Both the position numbers and the translations under genes were made by a program. A DNA stretch of 64,000 nucleotides, taken from assembly GCF_000967965.1 (NCBI RefSeq), contig NZ_LACC01000022.1, positions 62,001 through 126,000 of the forward strand, written 5' to 3'. The DNA comes from Pseudomonas fluorescens. GTDB taxonomy: Bacteria; Pseudomonadota; Gammaproteobacteria; Pseudomonadales; Pseudomonadaceae. This document shows, piece after piece, positions 32,580-41,342 of the stretch (within the stretch, counting starts at the first letter, position 1; every line of letters begins with the position of its first letter). The notes under the pieces are model-generated. The model did not search any database and was not told where the DNA came from. It saw only the letters and a program-made list of their open reading frames with translations.

Positions 32580-33107
32580 TTAGCCTTTGTAGGCAGCAAC
32601 CGACTTGGTGATCGCGTCGCGGGCGGCGTCTGCGCCGGCCCAGCCTTCGATCTTCACCCATTTGCCTTTTTCGAGATCTTTGTAGTTCGCGAAGAAGTGC
32701 TCGATCTGCTGGATCAGCAGCGCTGGCAGGTCGGTGTATTCCTTCACATCGACGTACAGCTGGGACAGCTTGTCGTGTGGGACTGCGATGACTTTGGCAT
32801 CACCGCCGCCGTCGTCGGTCATGTTCAGGATGCCGACCGGACGGGCGCGGATCACTGAACCTGGAGCAACCGGGTAAGGGGTTACGACCAGCACGTCGAG
32901 GGGATCACCGTCGTCAGCCAGGGTGTTCGGGATGTAACCGTAGTTGGCCGGGTAGAACATTGGGGTGGCCATGAAACGGTCAACGAACAGGCAATCGCTG
33001 TCTTTGTCGATTTCGTATTTGATCGGCGCGTGGTTGGCCGGAATCTCGATCGCGACGTAGATGTCGTTCGGCAGGTCTTTGCCAGCCGGAATCTTGCTGT
33101 AGCTCAT
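32580..33107 (-). CDS. ppa: inorganic pyrophosphatase
   Basis: The 175-residue protein is a family I soluble pyrophosphatase. The metal site reads DDGDPLDVLVV (about residues 65-75), preceded by MFYPANYGYIPNT and YEIDKDSDCLFVDRF. It hydrolyses pyrophosphate from biosynthetic reactions. GGGGGCAACG is upstream of the ATG at 33107. It stands alone, with a strong terminator downstream and its own likely sigma-70 -10 element upstream. Confidence 0.97.
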   Translation of the reverse strand: MSYSKIPAGKDLPNDIYVAIEIPANHAPIKYEIDKDSDCLFVDRFMATPMFYPANYGYIPNTLADDGDPLDVLVVTPYPVAPGSVIRARPVGILNMTDDGGGDAKVIAVPHDKLSQLYVDVKEYTDLPALLIQQIEHFFANYKDLEKGKWVKIEGWAGADAARDAITKSVAAYKG

Positions 33108-33169
33108 TGGGCGTTGCCCCCGTTAGTTGACCAAAAACACTTGGCCGGATTGACCAAAAAGTGGCGGCG

Positions 33170-33175
33170 ATTATA
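33170..33175 (-). promoter_or_regulatory. ppa: likely -10 element of ppa
   Basis: On the minus strand the sequence is TATAAT, a perfect -10 hexamer, about 63 bases before the ppa start. The -35 region is weak. Between it and the gene, TTGACCAAAAA occurs twice in the same orientation (33127-33137 and 33150-33160), 23 bases apart, with no evident role. Confidence 0.5.
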
Positions 33176-33220
33176 GGCATATTCCCGTGTCGACGCCATG
33201 GACCAGAAGTCGTATGGCGC

Positions 33221-34033
33221 TCACTGGTGTGCCTGATAGACAGGGTCATGCGCCTGAAGTTGCTTCAACCTCGCCAACGGGTCCTGGCGATAGAACAGCT
33301 TCAACTGCTGGTACACCTGTGGATAAGCCTCGTGGAGCAAATCCGGGGCGCTGAAGAAGTATTCGCTGGTGACGGCGAAGAACTCGGCAGGGTTCTCGGC
33401 GGCATACGGGTCGATGGCTGTTTCGGCATCGGGATTGCGTTCCAGTTGCCGGTCGAGGTCGTCGTAGGCCTCTTGCATGACGCTGGCCCAGTCGCTGACG
33501 CGCATGTCGGGATGCAGTGGCGGCAGGCCGTTGGCGACGCCGTTGAGCATGTCGAGCTTGTGTGCCAGTTCGTGGATCACCAGGTTGTAGCCTTCCCAGC
33601 CACCACTGGCCATTACGCCGGGCCAGGCGAGGATGATCGGGCCTTGCTGCCAGGCTTCACCGCTGTGCTCACCGTCCCATTCGTGCTCGACGCCGCTGGC
33701 ATCGCGATGGCGCTGGGGGCTGAGGAAGTCGTCGGGGTAGAGGATGATTTCGTGGAAGCCCTGATACCAGTTCAGGTCGCCGAGGTGCAGCAGCGGCAAT
33801 TGCGCCTGGGCCGCAAGCAGCAAGCGTTGTTCCTGATGCAGTTCGACACCGGGCAGGGCGCTCAAGTGCTTGTCTTCGAGGAACAGCACGCAGGCTTCGC
33901 GCAGCCATTGGTCTTCGGCGGCGCTGATGCCATCGAGAAAGCTCAGGTGATGGCGCACCCGTTGCCACATGTCATCGGCAATCGGGTGCTTCGCCAGAGT
34001 GCGCCGGCGACGCCAGGCGCTCAGGGACCACAT
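33221..34033 (-). CDS. mtfA: MtfA-like zinc metallopeptidase (DgsA anti-repressor family)
   Basis: The 270-residue protein has the zincin motif as VIHELAHKLD (near residue 155) with a downstream glutamate region NPAEFFAVTSEYFF, the MtfA family pattern. In enterobacteria MtfA binds the glucose repressor Mlc; a comparable partner in Pseudomonas is not established, so peptidase activity is the safer statement. The start MWSLSAWRRR at 34033 is chosen because the longer open frame overlaps the DedA gene. Confidence 0.87.
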   Translation of the reverse strand: MWSLSAWRRRRTLAKHPIADDMWQRVRHHLSFLDGISAAEDQWLREACVLFLEDKHLSALPGVELHQEQRLLLAAQAQLPLLHLGDLNWYQGFHEIILYPDDFLSPQRHRDASGVEHEWDGEHSGEAWQQGPIILAWPGVMASGGWEGYNLVIHELAHKLDMLNGVANGLPPLHPDMRVSDWASVMQEAYDDLDRQLERNPDAETAIDPYAAENPAEFFAVTSEYFFSAPDLLHEAYPQVYQQLKLFYRQDPLARLKQLQAHDPVYQAHQ

Positions 34034-34037
34034 CGTG

Positions 34038-34694
34038 TCAGCGCGATTCGGCTTTGGAACTCGAGCCGGCGAGGCGGTTACGCACCATGCCAATGATCAT
34101 CGGCACCAGCGAGAGCAGGATGATGCCGACTACCAGCAGCGACAGGTTCTTCTTGATGAACGGTACGTTGCCGAAGAAGTAACCGAGCGTCACCAGCCCG
34201 CCGACCCACAGAACGGTGCCAAAGACGCTGAAGGCGAAGAACCGCGGATAAGGCATTTTCCCAACACCGGCGACGAACGGTGCAAAGGTGCGGATGATCG
34301 GCAGGAAGCGCGCCAGGGTCACGGTTTTGCCGCCATGCTTGTCGTAGAAGTCGTGGGTTTGTTGCAGGTAGTCGCGACGGAAGATCTTCGAATTCGGATT
34401 GCTGAACAGTTTTTCACCCGCCGTTCGTCCGATGATGTAGTTGGTGCTGTCGCCCAGAATCGCCGCCAGCATCAGCAGGCCGCCGAGCAGTACCGGGTCC
34501 ATGCCGCCACCGGCTGCCACGGCACCGGCGATGAACAGCAGGGAGTCGCCCGGCAGGAAGGGCATGACCACAAGGCCCGTTTCACAGAAGATCACCATAA
34601 ACAGAATGGCGTAGATCCATGCCCCGTAGTTGGTTACAAGCATGTCGAGGTAGACGTCGAGATGCAGGACAATGTCGATCGGGTTGAAATCCAT
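34038..34694 (-). CDS. DedA-family membrane protein
   Basis: The 218-residue protein has the DedA pattern: ETGLVVMPFLPGDSLLFIAGA near residues 38-58, GDSTNYIIGRTAGEK, and HGGKTVTLARFLPIIRTFAPFVAGVGKMPYPRF, with about five membrane segments. DedA proteins are needed for membrane homeostasis and are linked to undecaprenyl-phosphate or other lipid flipping. The gene ends four bases before the mtfA start. The start MDFNPIDIVL is chosen over one three codons upstream. Confidence 0.93.
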   Translation of the reverse strand: MDFNPIDIVLHLDVYLDMLVTNYGAWIYAILFMVIFCETGLVVMPFLPGDSLLFIAGAVAAGGGMDPVLLGGLLMLAAILGDSTNYIIGRTAGEKLFSNPNSKIFRRDYLQQTHDFYDKHGGKTVTLARFLPIIRTFAPFVAGVGKMPYPRFFAFSVFGTVLWVGGLVTLGYFFGNVPFIKKNLSLLVVGIILLSLVPMIIGMVRNRLAGSSSKAESR

Positions 34695-34877
34695 GGATAG
34701 CACCTGTGGTGACGGCCCGACTCAGCAGGCCTGTGCGGATGACTTCGCGTAAGACTACGGATAGGGGTAGTTTTTCTTACAAGCCGGGAATATCGGGATT
34801 ATACGAGGCGAGAGGTGAAAATCGCGTCGAGATTGTAGCGGGGAATTTCATCGCAGGGCTGATGTTTGATAACGAAC

Positions 34878-34953
34878 AGGTGGGAGCAAGCCTGCTCGCG
34901 ATGCCGGCGCATCGTTGGGCCAGTCTAGTCCGGTCGATGCCATCGCGAGCAGG
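34878..34953. repeat. REP pair, right copy truncated
   Basis: The left copy GGTGGGAGCAAGCCTGCTCG is complete; the right copy ends at CATCGCGAGCAGG and lacks the terminal CTCCCACAGG. It lies between the GNAT gene end and the upstream region of dedA. The region 34704-34877 shows no gene; it contains a possible leftward -10 (TATAAT on the minus strand at 34798-34803). Confidence 0.8.
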
Positions 34954-34964
34954 GTGCAGGTGAT

Positions 34965-35426
34965 TCAGAGTTCGTCGCTGATCGGCAGCACGTAGTTCTT
35001 GAATTCGGTGTCTTCCTTGAATCCGATGGACTCGTAGGTTTTCTGCGCGACTTTGTTGTTGCTGCTGGTGGAAACACGCATGCGCACGGCATTGGTTTCC
35101 TTGGCCATTTTTTTTGCGGTGCGGATCAGGTTGTCGGCCACCAACTGGCGGCGGGCGTCCTCGGCGACATAAATATCGTTGAGGATCCACACACGTTTGA
35201 GCGAAAGCGAAGAGAAGCTCGGGTAAAGCTGACAGAAACCCATCAGTTTGTTGCTGTCGTCATCGGACAGGGCCAGGTAGATCACCGACTCCTTGCGACG
35301 CAGGCGTTTTTCGAGGAACGCCCGGGACGAGTCCGGATACGGCAGGGAACCATAAAACTCGCGATATTTGACGAACAACGGGGTCAGCAGGTCCAGGTGT
35401 TCGAGGGTCGCTTGAATAATCCGCAT
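34965..35426 (-). CDS. GNAT-family N-acetyltransferase
   Basis: The 153-residue protein is a GNAT with the acetyl-CoA pyrophosphate loop (VAEDARRQLVADNLIRTAKKMAKE) near residues 92-115 and the late NKVAQKTYESIGFKED segment. The substrate cannot be deduced. The start MRIIQATLEH at 35426 is favoured over an ATG six codons upstream. It lies downstream of the ethanolamine genes on the same strand but separated by 114 bases, so a link is uncertain. Confidence 0.88.
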   Translation of the reverse strand: MRIIQATLEHLDLLTPLFVKYREFYGSLPYPDSSRAFLEKRLRRKESVIYLALSDDDSNKLMGFCQLYPSFSSLSLKRVWILNDIYVAEDARRQLVADNLIRTAKKMAKETNAVRMRVSTSSNNKVAQKTYESIGFKEDTEFKNYVLPISDEL

Positions 35427-35540
35427 GGTAGGTCTCGTCTTCAAGTGGCTGTCTTACGTCTCTGACGGCGATGGGAAACCCTTGGCGGCCGCGCAACGAT
35501 CCTGCCTGAAACTGGTACGAATGTGCAATGCGGAGGTGGT

Positions 35541-36377
35541 TCAGGCATTCGGGGGGCCGAGCAGGAAATTACCTTTCATGTCGCCTCCTGTGTCCGACTC
35601 CAGTGTCTGAACCTGCGCTTCGTCCTTCAGATTGACCCCTGACAACTGCCGCCGGCAGGCTTCACGCATCAAATACAGCAAACGGTGTGCCGCCATGCCG
35701 TAGCTCAGCCCTTCAAGCCGGACATTGGAGATGCAATTACGGTAGGCATCGGTAAGGCCGACCTTGGGATTGTAGGTGAAATATAAACCCAGGCTGTCCG
35801 GGGAGCTGAGGCCAGGGCGTTCGCCGATGAGAATCACGGTCATTTTTGCGCCAAGTAACTCACCGATCTCATCGGCGACGGCTACCCGGCCCTGTTCCAC
35901 GAGTATGACTGGCGCAACAGTCCAGCTGTCGCCTGCCATTTGCTCTTCGAGGCGTGTCAAAAACGGCAGGGTATGGCGATGAACGGCCAATGCCGACAGG
36001 CCGTCGGCGACCACAATCACCAGATCCACGCCTCCCGGATGGGCCGTCGCGTAATCACGCAGGGTCTGCGCCGATGCATCACTGAGTTTTCGCCCCAGAT
36101 CGGGGCGTTGCAGGTACGTGTTGCGATCCGTCGCAGCACTGTGCAGCAAAAGACACTCGCGATCACGTTCGGCCAATTGCGCGCCGAGGGAGGCATGGTC
36201 AAACGGCAAGTGCACCGCATCCCGCGCCTGAGCGTGGGCATATTGGAAGTCCAGTTGCGCGTGGGTGGGAATGCTGGTGCCGGTGCGGCCCAGAGCGATT
36301 CGCGCTGGCGTCAGGCGCCGCAGTTCCAACCAGGGGTTGTGTGGATCGAAGGGTAGTTTATCCATATCAATGCTCAT
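35541..36377 (-). CDS. eutC: ethanolamine ammonia-lyase small subunit
   Basis: The 278-residue protein matches EutC: LRRLTPARIALGRTGTSIPT near the start, HPGGVDLVIVVADGLSA, and the late LLGAKMTVILIGERPGLSSPDSLGLYFTY. With EutB it forms the cobalamin-dependent enzyme that converts ethanolamine to acetaldehyde and ammonia. The ATG at 36377 overlaps the eutB stop by 4 bases (ATGA). No eutA reactivase gene is seen nearby. Confidence 0.96.
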   Translation of the reverse strand: MSIDMDKLPFDPHNPWLELRRLTPARIALGRTGTSIPTHAQLDFQYAHAQARDAVHLPFDHASLGAQLAERDRECLLLHSAATDRNTYLQRPDLGRKLSDASAQTLRDYATAHPGGVDLVIVVADGLSALAVHRHTLPFLTRLEEQMAGDSWTVAPVILVEQGRVAVADEIGELLGAKMTVILIGERPGLSSPDSLGLYFTYNPKVGLTDAYRNCISNVRLEGLSYGMAAHRLLYLMREACRRQLSGVNLKDEAQVQTLESDTGGDMKGNFLLGPPNA

Positions 36378-37768
36378 CCCAGTTGCGCCAAGGCCTGCCG
36401 GAAGGCTGGCGGCAGGCTGTCGCCGAAGAGAACCCGGCCATCGGCTTGAGTGAAAATGCCCATTTTCGCCAGCCACTGTTCGAATTCCGGAGCGGGCTTC
36501 AACCCCAGGGTCTGTCGGGCGTAGAGCGCATCGTGGAACGAGGTGGTCTGGTAATTGAGCATGATGTCGTCGGAGCCGGGGATGCCCATGATGAAGTTGA
36601 TCCCGGCGACGCCCAGGAGGGTCAGCAGGGTGTCCATGTCGTCCTGGTCGGCTTCGGCGTGGTTGGTGTAGCAGATGTCGCAACCCATGGGCACACCGAG
36701 CAATTTGCCGCAGAAGTGGTCTTCCAGGCCGGCGCGGATGATCTGTTTGCCGTTGTACAGGTATTCCGGGCCAATGAAGCCTACGACTGTGTTGACCAGG
36801 AACGGTTTGAAATGCCGCGCCACGGCATAGGCCCGGGTTTCGCAGGTTTGCTGATCGACGCCATGGTGGGCGTTGGCCGACAGGGCGCTGCCCTGGCCGG
36901 TTTCGAAGTACATCAGGTTCTGGCCCAGCGTGCCGCGATTGAGGCTCAATCCTGCGTCGTAACCTTCCTGCAATATATTGAGGTTGATGCCGAAACTGGC
37001 GTTGGCCGCTTCGGTGCCGGCGATCGACTGGAACACCAGGTCCAGCGGTACACCGCGATTTACCGCTTCGATCGACGTGGTGACATGGGTCAGCACGCAA
37101 GCCTGGGTCGGGATTTCGTAGCGCTGGATGATTGCGTCGAGCATCTCCAGCATGGCGCAGATCGAGGCGATGCTGTCGGTGGCCGGGTTGATGCCGATCA
37201 TGGCATCGCCGTTGCCGTGCAGCAGGCCGTCGAGAATGCTCGCGGCGATGCCGGCCGGTTCGTCGGTGGGGTGATTCGGTTGCAAGCGCGTGGACAGGCG
37301 ACCGCGCAGGCCCAGGGTGCCGCGAAACTGCGTGACCACGCGGATTTTCTGCGCCACCAGCACCAGATCCTGCACACGCATGATCTTCGACACGGCGGCG
37401 GCCATTTCCGGAGTCAGGCCGGGGGCGAGGGCGCGCAGGACCGGCTCGTCGGCGGCATCGCTGAGCAGCCAGTCGCGAAAGCCGCCGACGGTAAGGTGGC
37501 TGACGACCGCGAAGGCTTGTTTGTCGTGGGTGTCGATGATCAGTCGGGTGACTTCATCGGACTCATAGGGAATCAACACTTCCTGCAGGAAGTGGGATAG
37601 CGGGATGTCGGCCAAAGTCATCTGTGCCGCGACGCGCTCGCCGTCATTGAGGGCCGCGACACCGGCCAGAAAATCCCCGGAACGCGCCGGACTGGCCTTG
37701 GCCATCACATCCTTGAGGCTGTCGAAGCGATAGGTCTGGGCGCCGACGGAATGGGCATATACGGCCAT
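36374..37768 (-). CDS. eutB: ethanolamine ammonia-lyase large subunit
   Basis: The 464-residue protein is the catalytic large subunit, with RGTLGLRGRLSTRLQPNHPTDE, DAMIGINPATDS and GCDICYTNHAEADQDDMD. AGGAGG stands just upstream of the start MAVYAHSVGAQTY at 37768; the much longer open frame upstream is not coding. The enzyme needs adenosylcobalamin, which may explain the interest of cobalamin uptake genes at 11038-13871. It follows eat on the same strand after 107 bases and is probably part of the same RpoN-driven transcript. Confidence 0.97.
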   Translation of the reverse strand: MAVYAHSVGAQTYRFDSLKDVMAKASPARSGDFLAGVAALNDGERVAAQMTLADIPLSHFLQEVLIPYESDEVTRLIIDTHDKQAFAVVSHLTVGGFRDWLLSDAADEPVLRALAPGLTPEMAAAVSKIMRVQDLVLVAQKIRVVTQFRGTLGLRGRLSTRLQPNHPTDEPAGIAASILDGLLHGNGDAMIGINPATDSIASICAMLEMLDAIIQRYEIPTQACVLTHVTTSIEAVNRGVPLDLVFQSIAGTEAANASFGINLNILQEGYDAGLSLNRGTLGQNLMYFETGQGSALSANAHHGVDQQTCETRAYAVARHFKPFLVNTVVGFIGPEYLYNGKQIIRAGLEDHFCGKLLGVPMGCDICYTNHAEADQDDMDTLLTLLGVAGINFIMGIPGSDDIMLNYQTTSFHDALYARQTLGLKPAPEFEQWLAKMGIFTQADGRVLFGDSLPPAFRQALAQLG

Positions 37769-37875
37769 GGGGCGGGGCCTCCTGATCAATTCAAAAATTC
37801 GATCCGCTTTTCTGTGGGGAATTGCATGCACTTCAATAATGCAGGCGCCAGGCTCGGGGCCCGGCGCCGGTGCAT

Positions 37876-39249
37876 TCATATACCTTCGAGCATAGCGTCT
37901 GCCGGTGCCTCGGAACGTTGCTTGGCGGTCAACTGGAAGTACAGGTAACCGGCAACCATGAAGCCGAGGAAAACCAGGCCGATCAGGGTGTTGAACCAGG
38001 CCATCGCCACCAGGCACACCACCGCCAGGAACAACGCGATCCCCGGCACGATCGGATAGCCCGGCGCGCGGAAGGTGCGCTCCAGGTTCGGTTCCGTCTT
38101 ACGCAGCTTGAACAGGCTCAGCATACTGATGATGTACATCACGATGGCGCCGAATACCGACATGGTGATCATCGCCGCCGTCAGGGTCATGCCTTGCAGG
38201 TTGACCAGGCCGTCGCTGTAGATCGCCGCGATGCCGATCACGCCACCGGCCAGAATCGCCCGATGCGGCGTCTGGAAGCGCGAGAGTTTGGCCAGGCCTT
38301 TGGGCAAGTAACCGGCGCGAGCCAGGGCGAAGAACTGCCGGGAATAGCCAAGAATGATCCCGTGGAAGCTCGCCACCAGGCCGAACAGACCGATCCATAC
38401 CAGCATGTGCATCCAGGTCGAATTATTGCCGACCACGGCTTTCATCGCCTGGGGCAACGGATCGTTGATGTTCGACAATTGACGCCAGTCGCCGACGCCG
38501 CCGGCCATCACCATCACGCCGATGGCCAGGAACACCAGGGTCAGAATGCCGCTGACGTAGGCCTTGGGGATCGTGCGTTTCGGGTCCTTGGCTTCCTCGG
38601 CGGCCATGGCCGCGCCTTCGATGGCGAGGAAGAACCAGATCGCGAAGGGAATGGCGGCGAAAATACCGGGAATCGAGCCCATCGTGAACTCGTTCGAACC
38701 GGACCAGCCATTGAGTACGAAGTTACTGAAGCTGAAGCCCGGGGCGACCACGCCCATGAACACCAGCAATTCGGCGACCGCCAGCACAGTGACCACCAAC
38801 TCGAAGGTGGCCGCGATGCTGACGCCGAGGATGTTCAGGCCCATGAACACGAAATAGGCGCCAACAGCGGCGATTTTCGGGTCAAGTTCCGGGTATTGCA
38901 CGTTGAGGTAGGCGCCGATGGCCATGGCGATGGCCGGTGGCGCAAAGACGAATTCGATCAGGGTGGCGATGCCGGCGATCAACCCGCCTTTCTCACCAAA
39001 GGCCCGGCGGCTGTAGGCAAACGGTCCGCCAGCGTGGGGAATCGCCGTCGTCAGTTCGGTGAAGCTGAAGATGAAGCAGGTGTACATCGTCGCCACCATC
39101 AACGCGGTGACGAGAAAACCCAGCGTGCCTGCGGTGCCCCAGCCGTAACTCCAGCCGAAGTACTCGCCGGAAATCACCAGGCCGACGGCAATACCCCATA
39201 AATGCAGGGTGCCGAGTGTGGGTTTGAGCTGTGTGGAAGAAGTAGTCAT
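37876..39249 (-). CDS. eat: ethanolamine permease
   Basis: This 457-residue transporter of the APC superfamily has twelve likely membrane helices and the signature GEYFGWSYGWGTAG near residue 28. The similarity is to Eat permeases, and its place upstream of eutBC fits ethanolamine uptake. It is preceded by a sigma-54 promoter match 81-96 bases before the ATG. Confidence 0.94.
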   Translation of the reverse strand: MTTSSTQLKPTLGTLHLWGIAVGLVISGEYFGWSYGWGTAGTLGFLVTALMVATMYTCFIFSFTELTTAIPHAGGPFAYSRRAFGEKGGLIAGIATLIEFVFAPPAIAMAIGAYLNVQYPELDPKIAAVGAYFVFMGLNILGVSIAATFELVVTVLAVAELLVFMGVVAPGFSFSNFVLNGWSGSNEFTMGSIPGIFAAIPFAIWFFLAIEGAAMAAEEAKDPKRTIPKAYVSGILTLVFLAIGVMVMAGGVGDWRQLSNINDPLPQAMKAVVGNNSTWMHMLVWIGLFGLVASFHGIILGYSRQFFALARAGYLPKGLAKLSRFQTPHRAILAGGVIGIAAIYSDGLVNLQGMTLTAAMITMSVFGAIVMYIISMLSLFKLRKTEPNLERTFRAPGYPIVPGIALFLAVVCLVAMAWFNTLIGLVFLGFMVAGYLYFQLTAKQRSEAPADAMLEGI

Positions 39250-39329
39250 AAGTCCTCTCTAATTTTTATTGTTCGATCTTTTGGACTTTCGGGTACGACG
39301 GGTTGGGTGCAAATCCTGAATGATGGGTA

Positions 39330-39345
39330 GGCAAGGCCCGTGCCA
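39330..39345 (-). promoter_or_regulatory. sigma-54 promoter of eat-eutBC
   Basis: On the minus strand this reads TGGCACGGGCCTTGCC, with the GG and GC elements at the correct spacing. It agrees with TGGCACGNNNNTTGCW at every defined base but the last. A transcript from it would have a leader of about 70 bases before eat. The regulator would be EatR, encoded nearby. Confidence 0.8.
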
Positions 39346-39382
39346 GAGCGGCCAGGCCTTGAGTGTTGAGTCATTTAGGATG

Positions 39383-39480
39383 CCATCGCGAGCAAGCTCG
39401 CTCCCACAGGGTTCTGTGTCAGGTCTCAAAAGGTGGATTCACCACAAAAACCTGTGGGAGCGGGCTTGCTCGCGAAGGCG
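39383..39480. repeat. REP pair, back-to-back copies
   Basis: A copy reading CCATCGCGAGCAAGCTCGCT lies left and one reading CCTGTGGGAGCGGGCTTGCT lies right, so the two point in the opposite sense to the pairs at 9782 and 13926. It sits between exaC and the eat promoter, and would be read through by exaC transcripts. Confidence 0.88.
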
Positions 39481-39522
39481 GTAGAAAGGGCGACACAGAA
39501 ACACCTGTGTCGCCCCCGGTTT

Positions 39523-41043
39523 TTAGAAGAAGCCCAGCGGATTGATGTCGTAGCTCACCAGCAGGTTTTTGGTCTGCTGATAGTGGTCGAGCATCATCTT
39601 GTGGGTTTCACGACCGACGCCGGACTTCTTGTAACCACCGAACGCGGCGTGCGCCGGGTACAGGTGGTAGCAGTTGGTCCACACCCGGCCGGCCTTGATG
39701 GCACGGCCCATGCGGTAGGCGCGGTTGATATCGCGGGTCCAGAGGCCGGCACCCAGGCCGAACTCGGTGTCGTTGGCGATGGCCAGGGCTTCAGCTTCGT
39801 CCTTGAAGGTGGTGATGCTCACCACCGGGCCAAAGATTTCTTCCTGGAACACGCGCATTTTGTTGGTGCCCTTGAGCAGGGTCGGCTGGATGTAATACCC
39901 GCTTGCCAGGCTACCCTCGAGTTTTTCCACCTTGCCGCCAGTCAGCAGCTCGGCGCCTTCGCCCTTGGCGATTTCCAGGTACGAAAGGATTTTGTCGAAT
40001 TGCTGCTCGGACGCCTGGGCGCCGACCATGGTGTCGGTATCCAGCGGGTCGCCACGCTTGATTTGCAGGACCTTCTTCATCACCACTTGCATGAATTCGT
40101 CGTAGATCGACTCTTGCACCAGGGCGCGGGATGGGCAGGTGCAGACTTCGCCCTGGTTGAAGAACGCCAGCACCAGGCCTTCGGCGGCCTTCTCGATGAA
40201 GGACGGTTCGGCCTTCATGATGTCTTCGAAGAAGATGTTTGGCGACTTGCCACCCAGTTCAACAGTGGACGGAATGATGTTTTCCGCCGCGCATTTCATG
40301 ATGTGCGAGCCGACCGGGGTCGAGCCGGTGAAAGCGATCTTGGCGATGCGCTTGCTGGTGGCCAGCGCTTCGCCGGCTTCGCGACCGAAACCCTGGACGA
40401 TGTTCAGCACGCCGGGTGGCAGCAGGTCGCCGATCAGTTCGAGCAGCACGGTGATGCCCAGCGGGGTTTGCTCGGCGGGTTTGAGTACCACGCAGTTGCC
40501 AGCGGCGAGAGCCGGGGCGAGTTTCCAGGCGGCCATCAGGATCGGGAAGTTCCACGGGATGATCTGCCCGACCACGCCCAGGGGTTCATGGATGTGATAG
40601 GCCACTGTGTTGCCGTCGATTTCAGCAGCACTGCCTTCCTGAGCGCGAATGCAGCCGGCGAAGTAGCGGAAGTGGTCGGCGGCCAGCGGGATGTCGGCGT
40701 TGAGGGTTTCACGCACGGCTTTGCCGTTGTCCCAGGACTCGGTGATCGCCAGCAGCTCCAGGTTCTGTTCGATGCGGTCGGCGATTTTCAGCAGCACCAG
40801 CGAGCGCGCCTGGGCGGACGTGGCGCCCCAGGCATCGGCAGCGGCGTGGGCAGCGTCCAGGGCCTTGTCGATGTCTTCGGCCGTGGAACGGGGGAATTCG
40901 GCAATCGGTTGGCCATTCACTGGCGAGGTATTGGTGAAGTACTGACCTTTGACAGGCGCGACGAACTCGCCGCCGATGTAGTTACCGTATTTGGCTTTGA
41001 ACGAAACGATAGCGCCTTCAGTACCGGGGTGAGCGTAACGCAT
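39523..41043 (-). CDS. exaC: acetaldehyde/aldehyde dehydrogenase ExaC
   Basis: The 506-residue enzyme is an NAD-dependent aldehyde dehydrogenase. The general-base region is VELGGKSPNIFFED and the catalytic cysteine is in FFNQGEVCTCPSRALVQ; the C-terminus (YDINPLGFF) is that of the ExaC/AcoD group. It should oxidise acetaldehyde from EutBC, and from ethanol, to acetate. It has its own sigma-54 promoter 64-79 bases before its ATG and is divergent from eatR. Confidence 0.95.
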   Translation of the reverse strand: MRYAHPGTEGAIVSFKAKYGNYIGGEFVAPVKGQYFTNTSPVNGQPIAEFPRSTAEDIDKALDAAHAAADAWGATSAQARSLVLLKIADRIEQNLELLAITESWDNGKAVRETLNADIPLAADHFRYFAGCIRAQEGSAAEIDGNTVAYHIHEPLGVVGQIIPWNFPILMAAWKLAPALAAGNCVVLKPAEQTPLGITVLLELIGDLLPPGVLNIVQGFGREAGEALATSKRIAKIAFTGSTPVGSHIMKCAAENIIPSTVELGGKSPNIFFEDIMKAEPSFIEKAAEGLVLAFFNQGEVCTCPSRALVQESIYDEFMQVVMKKVLQIKRGDPLDTDTMVGAQASEQQFDKILSYLEIAKGEGAELLTGGKVEKLEGSLASGYYIQPTLLKGTNKMRVFQEEIFGPVVSITTFKDEAEALAIANDTEFGLGAGLWTRDINRAYRMGRAIKAGRVWTNCYHLYPAHAAFGGYKKSGVGRETHKMMLDHYQQTKNLLVSYDINPLGFF

Positions 41044-41106
41044 GGTGGTCTCTCCTTGCTTTTGTGCTTATAGGGAGTCGCGCATGTGCGCTTGCTTTAA
41101 GCGTAG

Positions 41107-41122
41107 AGCAAGGGCCGGGCCA
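41107..41122 (-). promoter_or_regulatory. exaC: sigma-54 promoter of exaC
   Basis: On the minus strand the bases are TGGCCCGGCCCTTGCT. The GG and GC dinucleotides and their ten-base spacing are intact, and only the A of TGGCACG differs. The exaC ATG is 64 bases downstream. Control by EatR is inferred from the adjacent activator gene. Confidence 0.78.
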
Positions 41123-41186
41123 GTGCCTTGCATGTCAGGTAAATCAAGGCCTTGCGAGGTTTTTGTCGGACGGGCGGGCAGCGCCT

Positions 41187-41224
41187 GTGACGCTTTCGGT
41201 ACAGCCATGGTGACACTTTGTACC
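41187..41224. promoter_or_regulatory. candidate EatR binding region
   Basis: Two related direct repeats, GTGACGCTTTCGGTAC (41187-41202) and GTGACACTTTGTAC (41210-41223), are visible. They also create an inverted repeat GGTACA ... TGTACC (41199-41204 and 41219-41224). The region is 65-118 bases upstream of the exaC -24 element, a normal distance for enhancer sites of an RpoN activator. The assignment is positional. Confidence 0.5.
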
Positions 41225-41342
41225 CTTTGTGGCACAGCTCGTGACCAACCGGTCTTGCAGGCATTGCAATGCGGGCCGGGCTGGAGGATGCTCGGCATCA
41301 CCTCATGCACGGGACGCCGAGCCCCGGGGAGAATAATAAGAA

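Noticed and set aside
36378..38017. 83-codon upstream extension of eutB beyond 37768
   Set aside because: It would run into the permease gene, and AGGAGG marks the start at 37768 with the normal family length.
37870..39201. 443-codon open frame opposite the ethanolamine permease
   Set aside because: The sequence is a His/Gln/Glu-rich shadow; the permease is certain.
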